Shown here piece by piece: positions 30,001 to 42,000 of a stretch of DNA of 64,000 nucleotides (position 1 is the first letter of the stretch; every line of letters begins with the position of its first letter). A program made the position numbers and the translations under genes. Origin of the DNA: Antedon mediterranea. Its lineage: Eukaryota; Echinodermata; Crinoidea; Comatulida; Antedonidae. The DNA is taken from contig NC_092671.1 of NCBI RefSeq assembly GCF_964355755.1, positions 10,427,001 to 10,491,000 on the forward strand, in the 5' to 3' direction. A model generated the notes under the pieces. It was not told the DNA's origin and did no database searches. It worked only from the letters and a program-made list of their open reading frames with translations.

Positions 30001-33000
30001 ATAAAAACATATTTTTATATTGGTATTTTAGAAAATTCTATGATAAAAATCCAGTTAGACTGTTTTCTATTGTTTTCCAATTGATAACTTGTTTAAAATC
30101 AATAAAAACACAACAGTCTTTTTGCATCTGTCATTTGAAATATACTAAGATCATGCCTTTCGTAATAATTGAAAATATGAAGAGAGTAATTTCTTACTAA
30201 CATGCTGAGATTAAAATTTCTTTTATCAAACGAATATTAAAAGGGAAACGTTAATGGTAAAAAAACAGTTTGTTCTTCCTCTCATGAACAGCTTCAGAAA
30301 TATGACCTAGAGGGGAAATTCTGTTTAATTACAGGGTCATATGTGACTTAGTTGGTAGCATATTATAGCATGTTTAACCTTATATCATTATGTATATTTC
30401 TTTTGTTTTGTTTTCTTATTGTAATATTTTGCATGTGTATTCAATTGTGTCGTAGTGACATTTAGAACAGGGGATACTTCTCCCTCGTCCAGTTGTAACT
30501 CAAGTAGAAGGGGGTCACTTTCGTCAGTGGCCGGAGAATCTGATTTATTGAAAGGTAAGAACAGCCATCAACCTATGTAACATACACAGTTTGCAAAATG
30601 GTGAAATGTTGAATCCTGGTTCATTCAATTTGGTGTCCTTGTTTTATATACTTTTGGCTTACTCTAATACATAATTAATATAATTATCTGATGTGATGTT
30701 TTCATACGTATGGTAGAATTATTTGGAGGATATATTATTTCTTGACTTAAATATTCTATGTTCTATTCTGTTAAGCTCTACCTACACTATCAAACTAGTT
30801 TGATAAAAATCGTGTGATGTACTCAAATATGATAGTGATATGCCCAAATATAGTAATGCTATGATATCATGTCCATATTTGGGCACATCACATTTTTTTG
30901 TCACAAATGTGTAAACATAACTTTAATCTCTATAATTGTTTAGGAGCTGCACAGCAATCTCCTCGAATTGGCAGTGCAAAGTCGAAGGCATCAAGGCCTG
31001 GAAGCTCGACCCCAGGACAATCTAGGCCTGGTAGTGTTGGTCCTGGTCAGACTAGGCCCGGGAGTTCAACTAATGGGCAATCTAGGCCAGGAAGCTCAAC
31101 TCCAGGCCAATCTAGAACTAATCCAGGGGAAGATCAAAGTCCCCGTCCAGGCAGTCGAAACACTCCCAATTCATCAAGAAGAGCATCACTCACTAGTCAA
31201 GGTAAATTTCTTGTTCCATATCAGCCCTTTAAAAAAATTTCTTTTAGTTATAACTATAAGTACACAAAATGATATTTTGTGTTCCAGCATGTGCCAGTTG
31301 TGTAATGTTATTTTATCAATATAAATTTGAATATGTAAACAGAATGTATGTTTTATATAATTATTTAATGATTAATTAAAAACATTTCCCAGCAAGCTTA
31401 CTTGAAATAATAGAAAAGGTTGGTCAATCAAAGGCAACCAAATTACCAAGTCTGAGCGCCTCTCTACCACAACTTTCTCGGTATTCTGAAGATGAAGATC
31501 GTTTGAACTTTAGCACTCTCTCATTGAAAACACTATCTGAAGTTGACATTACTCAGAGAGCTAACCAGCTGCCAGGACTGACAATGCCACTACATCAGCT
31601 GTTAGTTAAAAAAGCAACTTCAGATGTTCCTCCTTTGAAGAATGGTGACCTTAAGACGATTTCAGAAATCAACTCTGATGTGGCTAAAGTAGATTTGATG
31701 GCAGAAGATGATAAGATTGCGGATTCTGGTGTTGATGAGCCAATGTCTTCAGAGAAGACTGATGAAACTAGAACACCAGGAATGGAAACAGAGCCAGGCC
31801 TTGAAACAATCATTGAAAGTGATCAGCAGCCATCACCAGTGGAACACCTTGACATTCTGGCAAAGAGTTCTGATATTGCCGACAAATCAAAAACTGACAA
31901 ATCTAAACCGGTTAAAAAAGTTGAGTCAAGTAAGACGGTTGTAAAGAAGCCTCCAAAACTCACTAGACCTACACCAAGTACCACAGCTAAATCTGGTAAA
32001 GCAAAAGGAACCAAGGATGATAAAGGTACACCATGGTAGTGATCAGGCGGCATGCATCTTTGACGTTTTGACAATCTTTTCAGTAGTTATTGTGTTCATT
32101 GTATTCTTTGTGTTCTTATCCATTCTCCATCCATTTTGTAGATACTTGTGAAATTAACACGTTCAATGTTGCACTCATTGGTATTCTAAAGCACTACTAA
32201 TATTTACTTGACAAATTAATAGTCAAGATAAGTTATAAATGCAGTTAATGTAATGCAATCTTCATTTATAGTATCAATTTTGATATTAGCATACTAGAGT
32301 TATGAAAAAAACAAAGATTTTTGATTGTCAGTTTGTCCTTTGAGACATCAGAAATTTGGAGTGTTATAGATTTGATAAATTAAAGAACCAACACTTAGAA
32401 ACATCTACAGTATGTATTTGTTTCAGAGTATAATACTGCAGATAATACTGTTGAATACAACTATTGACCTTTTATTACCAGCAGGAAACGTGTTAATAAA
32501 ACAAGCATAGTCAAATATTGTAGTTTAGTGAAACTGCTTTAGAAACTAATACAAGTAGTTGATATTAAAAATGTAGAATTCAACATTTTCATAAAGTTCA
32601 TTTATCTAGTGTATTGTTATGTTACTATGGAGACAAAGCATGTTTAACAAAATGGAATGTAAAATCTAAATTAGTTTGTTGTAGCATTCATTTGTGTTCA
32701 TTTTCAGCGTCCAAATGATTAGCATCCTTAAATTGTAGTTGATTTCTAAGAAATTATGTATACTGTTACAATAACATTTTTTAATGATTTTGTATGAAAT
32801 AAAACATCTAAGTAAGTATGATATACTATGGCTAAGATAGATTACACAGATCAAGCATTTAGCCAGAGGGTTTAAAAGAATCTCGCCCCCACCACACTTT
32901 TCTTGAAGTTTTTTTTCAAACTAAAGACCACATTTTTTTTTGTTAATCCTACCTTGCCAGCAAGCAAACTTATCTAGACTAGGCCTAAATCTATCTTTTC

Positions 33001-36000
33001 TTTAGTCTCTTTACGTAAAATTCCTGACTATAGCAGATCTTCTTCAACAAACATGAGCCACTGTGTACCATGGCGTGAAACCTCAAGTTGCATATACCTC
33101 TCACATCACATCTTTCACCTATACATACCAACATAACATTTTTATCTAGGTACTGGTTATTCGTCCAGATGAAGTTTGTTAATAATAATCTTAATTATGA
33201 GATATATAAAATTTACTTTTTCGTTTGTAGGTGGAAAACGTGCGAAGAAACCACCTCCACTTGTGAAACGAACTGTCAAGCAAAAAGGTAAGCATATTTT
33301 TTTTTTTACTTTTTATAAACTATGAAAGTAGTTGGCAGCCGTCTGTCTCGAGAGACAATAGGTATGCGCCCTCTATCCGTCATTCGGTGCAGGGTCACAG
33401 CGCCTGCTGTGACTAGCCGTTTTTTACAACAGCACTGAAGTGACCTCTCCAGGGCGCACGCCTGGGCGAAGAAAAATATGGGGACCCTGCGATGCCCAGT
33501 CAGCAGAATCCCCCTCTCGGCCTTTACCGATAAAGTCCATAGGAGAGCAGAGCAATACGTATGGTACCAGTTTGGCTGCAGAAGCTGCCGGAAGGAGATC
33601 GAGTCAATGTTCCAAACCGCCTTAGGGGCTTCACTCCGGATTTGTCCTTGAGGTTTACTCCTGAAGCCTTTTCCAGGATGGATATAGCCGCAAGGCAGCG
33701 GAGGTTTAAAATCAGAGTTTTCCTTCTCCTAGGTGAACTGCCTGTCACGGCTGATGAACTCCACCTGTCCAAGTAAGCTTCTGGTTTTGAGGCGCCAGTG
33801 GCTCGCCTCCGTCCTGAAAGTAGTAATTATCAGGAAATACTATGTTACCTCTTTGTAAATAATATAATAGTATATCTGTAGGCCGACACTCTTGAGCCAT
33901 GGCGGTATAACATTATTTGTATATCTCCAGGCCTGAACCTTGTTTGATGGGTTGTGAATTTTACTGAATTCTAGATTCAATTTGTTTTCCAGATCCTAAA
34001 CTTCCACACAGTATGTCAATGCAGAACATGTCATCTATTTCTGAAGTAACAACCGAAAGAGGTAAAGGATTATTGCTGTTTTATTATAATATCTTATCAT
34101 CAAATAATTCATCTTATACAGTATAATCTTTGGAGTTTTATTATTAATACATTTTGTGATTTTTGACAATATTTTGTTTTAGATATGCCTCATAGTGAAT
34201 CAAGTCCAAACTTGATTGGCGTGATACCAAGCAACGAACTCGAAGATGAGACAGGTATAAATACATTATCAAATATAACAGTCAACTCTATGTGACAAAA
34301 GAATGTGATGTGCCCATATATGGACATGATGATGTCATATCACTACCATATTTAGGATATCACTACCATATTTTGGCACATTACATCTTTTTTATCAAAC
34401 TAGTTTGATAGTGTAGACATAAGCTTTAGATACTTACTTTGACTCCACCTAGGGTATACTGTAGGCCATCATGCTATTCAGAGTCGTGTTGTCATTCCAC
34501 ATTCTTTTTGTGGTGTCAGTATATAGGATTCGCATGCAGGTGTTCTTTGGAACTTGGTCTATATTTTGAGTCCTCTGGTCTTGTGGATTCCATGTCAGGG
34601 CTTGGCAGTTTCATTCAGTGTTTTTATACTGGAATCTCTTAATACACCAATACACTCACAAAATCAATCATTCCCTAAGGTTCCATAGGTCCCAATGTAT
34701 ACTGCAACACTTTCCAATAATAAAAAAGAAACATCATTTGGGTCCAAGAGTGTTTTTTGAGAGAGTTGACAGTATGTATATTTACATTCATCTTCTTGTC
34801 TTATTGCATTATAATAGTTTTATTAGTTCTGATGATCAATATTGCGATATCATAAATAATGTTAAATATATATTCATAGCAATAGGCTGGCGTGTGTTTG
34901 GTTATTTACTTGACTTTTTATAGTCTTGTTATTCAGTATATATTGCTGAGAATTTAATATCATTGTTTGTACCATGGAGTACTTATTCTTTACTCCATGT
35001 TTGTACAGAGTAAACAACCAGTTGTTGAGTTATAAGTTGAAAATAAACTTTGAAAAAAATGTATGCATATTGAGACTGACATGTTCTGTCTGCAATAAAG
35101 TCTATTAGAAAACTATAGGGTAATCATATTGTGGCCAATATTTTACCATTTCAATGTATTTGTGCATGTCAGTCTAAGGTTCTGTCTACACTATCAAATT
35201 AGTTTAACAAAAAGGTGTGATGTGCCCAATTGATAGTGACATGATGTCACATGTCCATATATATGCACATCACATTTTTTGGTTTGATAATTTAGACATA
35301 GCTTTACACGTTTAGTAGTTTCTACACGTCATACAGCTGTAGTAGAATACAAAGTATTGATATATTTTATTTAGACCTTTCTGAGAGCCCTTTAAATCAG
35401 AGCCTATCATCCCAGAACTCAATAGCAACAGCAACACAAGCACAAAAAGGTAAACACAGTAACTGAATATCAATGGTAACATTTTATTTTTGGGTAATTG
35501 TTCATTTGATAATAAATAAAGGCCTGCAACAGTGTACCTTTATTAATAAATAATATTTATTTTAATAACAAATTTATATTTATTTAAAATAATAAACTTT
35601 ATATTGTGATATCAGATACTGTTGAAAGTCCACTGAACCAGAGTATATCATCTGAAAATGTTGTAGTCATGACAACCCAAGGACAGAAAGGTAATATTAA
35701 TAAATCACTCATACCAACCATTAAATTGACCAACTACAATCAATAATGTCATCAGATGATATATCAGTCATTTAGTCTGATAACAAGACAATAGTTATTC
35801 AAAAAATTAAGAAACAATACTCAAATCAATACGTATTGTTAGTTTTCCTGTACATTGGGTTTATAAGTATATTTATCAATACATTTAGAAACAATTTTGT
35901 CAATAGTTAATTCCTTTAAAATCCTTTTTACAAAATATAGAAATAGGAATTATTATTGACGAAAGTTTTTTTGGAAATTTAATTCAATATGTAATAAAAC

Positions 36001-39000
36001 ATACAGAATAAGAACATTATTATCCAATACTTGTAAATAGCTTGTGATATAACCTGTTAAAAGCTCCAAAACATGCATACATATTGATTACAAATGTGTA
36101 GGTATAAGGCCTTTTATTTCTACTCGCGGCCAAATATGTTTTTCATTAAAACAATGTTTTCTTTTTTGTTATAAATAATCTTGCTTACATTAGTTGTGGC
36201 CATGGAGGCCAAATCCGGAACAAGTTCCCCTGGGTCTATCAACCTTTCACTGGATAGTGGCTCGGTATCAAGCCAAGGTCTTTTATTTTTTGTTTATATT
36301 TAAATACTGTCTTGTACTGTCACTTTTTGCTATTTCGTGTGCATCAGTATTTGCCACTACAATTTATTATTGTTTTCATCCACTGAATATCATCATGGTT
36401 GACAATAATATTTTTGAGTTGGGTTATTTAATTGCCAAGTTTAACCACATAGTGTTCTGAATAAAGAAATAACTAAATGCCATGGGATTTTGCATAAAGT
36501 TGTATTGTTTTTGCTTGTGTGTTGTAACAGCCATATATATGTTTTATTAAACCAATTCACTCTCTACTACTGGGGTGGTAATTCTGTGAATCAATGCCTG
36601 TATCCACTGCTGCCAGATATTTACAGTACAGTAGTATAATAATTAATCTGAAAAAAATGTTGCATTGAAATTGATTAGACTACCTATATCACTATACAAA
36701 CAGATTTTTTATTTTTTTTATTTTAGGACATAAGTTTCAAATGATATGTGTTCAATTTTGAAGCATACTTTCTTTTTTTTTTGGCTAAAAAAAAAAGAAA
36801 TAAGTCTTAATTTGTACTATTTTTGTTAAAATAGTTTGAAATTTTAAAATTTTGTAAGTGTTTTTTGTGTTAAAAACAAAACAGAATAGGAGTTGTTGCT
36901 TTTAATATTAAAAAATGTACTGTAGTTTATACTGTAAGTGTAGGATTCCCATGTCTTTCATTTTTGGAGTTGTGCTGTAATCTAGAATACCAGAATACGT
37001 TCATTAAGGTGCAATATTATAGAACATGCATTAGTAACTCATGGAGGTACCATACTCTGTATAACCAAGTTTCTGGTTGTGCATAGGAGTAAAATATGAT
37101 AATAAATGAGCACTAACAGGTTTTATTTTAATTCAACAATGACTTGTTTTATTTTTTTAGAGCAAAAGGCGTTGTCTCGTATTGAATCTAGCCACAGTTT
37201 GAACTCAATCAGTAGTCACAGCTCAGCAGGCTCACATGGTTTGTAAACGTTTTATTTTCAATAACTTTTAAAATAGCGAAAAATTATTTATATTCTTATT
37301 TCAAATCACAATAATTAATAATAACATTTGTTTCAGCAATATAAATGCTATATAAAAACACAAGAAGTATATAGCAGCACAACAACAGGGCATTAAGATA
37401 TAGAAAATGCAATATCTGAATATATCTAAGAGGAGCCACACAGTTTTAAGTGACTGTGGCACTGATAGACATTTTAACTAGTGTGTGTGAACTAGTGTTT
37501 AACTACAGTAGTTTGAACTGTGCATGTAGTACTAAATGATGATTTCTTTTTTCCCCTCTTTCTCTTTTTTTTTTATGCCATCATTATTAAAACCAGCCCC
37601 AGACACAGCTCCCTTGTTACAAGGGGCATCAGGGGCTTTTGGGTCTAAAAACTGGGGAAAACCCGTCAAACTTATGAATTCGTTCAAAGGATTCTTATCA
37701 CGGCACAAGAGTACAGACAAGTTGGCAGGTATAACTATGAAAAGTGCTTTCAAACCCAAATGTTGGTTTATGTTATGAAAAGTGTTGATCATGGCTTGTA
37801 TGCTTGCTTATGGCTGATGCTCTATATACAAAACTGCATTGAAACATTCATTGTATACAAAAATCGGGGACAAAAGGGTTACAAAACCGTTTTTTTGTGT
37901 TAGATTGTATTTTGAATAAGAATTTATTCTTCATCATCGTATAAATCATCATCTACATCAGTGTAAAAATCATTAACATCTGCAGCATTATCATAATCAT
38001 CATCATTGGCATTATCATAATCATTATTAACAATATGTCCTTTAGTTGTCTGTTTAGAGAATTATGTTTCAATGTTCTTCCTATCATTGTTGCGCTTCAG
38101 TGTTAAATGTCAACAAAGAGTTGTGCTTTATTTCAGTGTTTAATTATATTTTTTTCAAAAATTCATTGTAAATTTCTGTTCTTTATGCATTCCAATAATC
38201 TGTGAGTTGTATGTCTGTGTAAATGTATATGAAAGGTGTGTACACTATGTTATCAAACGCTATTAAAATACCAAAATTACCATATTTTTATGTTCATTAT
38301 ATAACATAATTATAATCTTTACCATTTATAAAACGTTTGGTTCATATTGTTAGGGTCAAAGGTGAAAATACCGCAAGAGCCAGTGAAGATGGAAGTAGTT
38401 GTTAGGGAACAACCAATGACAGTTCACGTTCCTGATACTTTTGCTGACAAGAAACTAAAGTTTGATGAACCCAAGGAGAATTTAACACTTAATTGGATGT
38501 AAGCAATATTAAATTTATATCGTACAATTTTACAATGGAATAGTGTTATCATCTATTTTAACTTGAACAATTTCATATTGCACTATAAAACTCTCTTATG
38601 TTAATTGAATGACTGTTTTCTTGTATGTGTATACATGAATTGTAAAGCTTTATCTACACTCAATCAAACTGTGTATGTGACGAAAGAAATGTGATGTGCC
38701 CATATATAAATGATGAGGTCATATCGATACCATGTTTGGGCATATCCCTACCATACTTGGGTACACACTTTTTTGTCAAACTAGTTTAATAGAATATAGA
38801 CGGAGCTTTACTGTTTTTTTAAGGTTTGCATGGAAGGATATTTCAACAAATATTGTTTATTTTTCTAGTTATGGGTATCGTGGCAATGATTGTAGGAATA
38901 ACTTACATCGTATATCAAGTGGTGAGATTGTATACTTCATCTCATATATAGCTATTATTTACAATCACAAACAACAGAAACAACGTTATTACAAGGATCA

Positions 39001-42000
39001 TACTGGTGATATTAGAAGGTATGTTACTCATTCTATGAATTGGGATTTATTAAATTAAAAACAGTGGTTTGAATTGGTCTACTTTTCTCAGGATAGATTT
39101 AGACTAATTTTAAAACCGTTTGATTCAAACTTGGGAGCCTACCATTTTTCTAATTACAGATATTAGATTAGGTTATTAAAATAGTCAATTATAATTTAAT
39201 TTTTAGATTTAATTGATTTGTGTCTATTCATTGTAGTATGGCAGTCCATGAAGATCAGGTAACCATAGCAACTGGTCAATCCGATTTAGATGGTACTAAA
39301 AAACAAGTTAAGGTAAACAAATTCATTTTTAAATTTAATAAATCAATCGTATGTTTGTTGATGATGAAATTATTCATCCTCAAATTAAAGAAATTCGGAA
39401 CATGTTTTCTACGAACCTATGGCAGCTGCAGTTCATTCTACAATGAACGACGATGATTGAAAATGTCATGTTTAGGGAAAAAAATATATTAGTTCTAAAG
39501 TATTTTTGTATATTTCAAATTTAACTCAAAATGAAATACATTATTTTATTTTTTTTTCAGACTTGTATTCGAATATGGAATAGTACAAACTTAAAAACAT
39601 TGCATGTTATTGAAGATGATGGATTTCAACAGGCTATTATATGTTTGTCTTTTTCTCAAGTTAGTGTTTTGCGATTTTTATTTTAAATTTGTACAAGATT
39701 TACTTCACTTAAAACGTGTACAATTTAAAAAATATAATATGTTCATATAATTTTTAAGATAAGCAATCTATCCCCATCTAAAATCTGTCTAAACTATCAA
39801 CCTTTTTGTGACAAAAAAGTGTGATGTGCCCATATAAGGACATATCACTACCATATTTGAGCATATCACTACCATATTTGGGTACATGACACTTGGCAAA
39901 CTAGTTTGATATTGTAGACATAGCATAAGCTTTATAATTTTCTCATTTTTCGTTCATAAATCAATAATTGTGATATTGATTGATTTTCTTTTTAAAGTAG
40001 GATATATTTTATTAATTTTTTTGCAGAATTTACTTGCAGCTGTCGATAATTATGAAAGTCACACACTATCATTATGGGATGCGAAGACATATAAAAAAGT
40101 GTCTGAAACTAAGGTTTGTCCACAAGGAAAGATTTTTTTATAACTTGTATCCCTATATATCTATGTATCTTTGCATTATCTTTTATTAGTAGCAATTTAT
40201 ACATACTGTAATATGAATACGAGTAAGAGATAACTAGATCGTCTGGTTACAGTGCTTGATACCATTAGTAGAGCTAGATATGTATCAGAAATTAATATAT
40301 GTATGTATATTTATGTATAAACATATAAGACTTACGTCTATGTTAAGCTCAGCTTAATGTTATAGTCTGTTATACATTCATGATTTCACTGTGATCGTTC
40401 TAATGTGTTTTTCTTTTAAATTAAAATCCAAATGTCTCCAGTAAGCCTGGTTGGATTTTAGATATTGGCTTCCCTTTAAAAAAAAATATTCTACAATAAT
40501 TAGGCAGAGTAATAATTTATGTTCAGTATATGTTTCATAAAAACCTTAAAACAACATGATATTTTATCTTTGATTTCATTATAACCATTTCAGTGCAATA
40601 CAGATATTGTTTGTCAGATCGGTTTTCACCCAAAGAAAACAACATGCATTGTGTCGATTGGCAAAGATCATCTGGTTTTCTGGGATCTCAAGGGAAGTGC
40701 CATCGAACAAACGATGGAAGCTGATTATGGGGTAAGACTAACGAACAAATTTATTTTTAATTGTTTTTTTTAAATAACTAAATATTTGATTGGTGAAACT
40801 TATCATTCTCATTCCCAATTATGTATCTGGTTCTTACCATGTGTTTGTATTACTTAAATGTATTTTTGTATAATTTATTTTAGGAGAATGAAAAACCTAA
40901 ATTCATAATATGTATGCTGTTTCGAGCAAATGGTGACATAGTGACAGGAGACTCAAATGGAACAATCATGATTTGGTTAAGTGGACAAAACACTCCAAGT
41001 CAAGTGATACGCAAAGCACATCAGGTGAGGAAGAATAATTGTGTTCTAAGCTAGAACTACACTATCAAACTTTATGTGACAACAAAAATGCATATATAGA
41101 CATAATGATGTCATATCACTACCATATATGGCACATCCACTTTTTTTTTGTCTAACTAGTTTGATAGTGTAGATAGCCTAGCTTTAAGTTTCTGTATATT
41201 CAATTAAGTTGAATCTGGATAATAGCTCCCATGCAAGCGTACATATTGCTTTCCATCTCAATTATTCTACTTTTACATTTTATAATGTTGATCTCTATTT
41301 TTTTTAGTGTCCAATATTTGCTTTAATTGAACACAAGAAATCACTACTAAGTGGAGGACGTGATGGTAGTATATATGCTTGGGATGTCAAGGATTCAAAA
41401 TGTTATAAATCAAGTGAATTACTCGTAAGATGATTTTACTTATTATGTTATAACTAATACACATCAAATTAAAAATCATAGGCCAAAGTTCCATACTAGT
41501 TGATTAGCAGCTTATCACAGTGACACAGCACAGTGTATGAAGCTTTCTAGTCTATATAGTACTATATACTATAGGAGAGGGTTGTATGTTTGTTATGGGA
41601 CGCATCCAAAACATTGGTATCAAAATCAACTTGTACTGGGAAAGTTTTTAACTATTTTCTAGTCATATTTTGTTTATATATATATATATATTATATAACT
41701 TGCACTAATGAATGCCTGAATGTTCTGCTAGTCTTTATGGTTTTGATTTAGCTTTTTGCTTATTTTATTTTTGAGATCCAGCCACAGCATTGTCATTTTT
41801 TCAGTAATTTATATATATGTTGTATATACAATCTGCAGACAGTACTGTTTCGATTTTATCAGATCTCGTCAGTGCAGATCAGGTTTCGAAATGATATGTA
41901 CTGCAGAACTGGCACAATATATAGTCTGAGCCAGGTATGCGGGACATGGTACACTGATTATGAACACAAAGAGTGCACAAACTAAAGGATTTTTGTTGTT

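Larger units (their letters stand above)
28201..37728 (+). other. EML module 2: phase-1 exon linker (exons 6-20)
   Basis: Exons 28201-28245, 28431-28505, 29186-29239, 29568-29651, 30456-30554, 30944-31201, 31393-32025, 33231-33287, 33993-34061, 34183-34254, 35375-35449, 35616-35690, 36194-36277, 37161-37238, 37597-37728. All fifteen start and end in phase 1, have lengths divisible by three, and most are 45-100 nt. The protein is low-complexity: Ser/Pro/Gly repeats (30944-31201), an acidic then Lys/Pro-rich stretch (31393-32025) and a basic patch KRAKKPPPLVKR (33231-33287), plausible for microtubule contact. Donors at 32026 (GTACAC) and 36278 (GTCTTT) are weak; reading through the former gives a stop at 32037-32039, a possible short isoform. 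Confidence 0.75.

Noticed and set aside
28103-30200. Several 60-130 aa frames in EML introns
   Set aside because: AT-rich chance frames with Phe/Ile/Asn/Lys bias, partly overlapping true short exons on the other strand.
23621-32039. Separate EF-hand gene ending at 32039
   Set aside because: Phase and splice sites continue through exon 13 onward and the total is an exact multiple of three; kept only as a possible short isoform.
33440-33776. Short coding regions in the GC-rich island
   Set aside because: Frames on both strands overlap, no domain is seen and no splice context fits the EML gene; treated as repeat.
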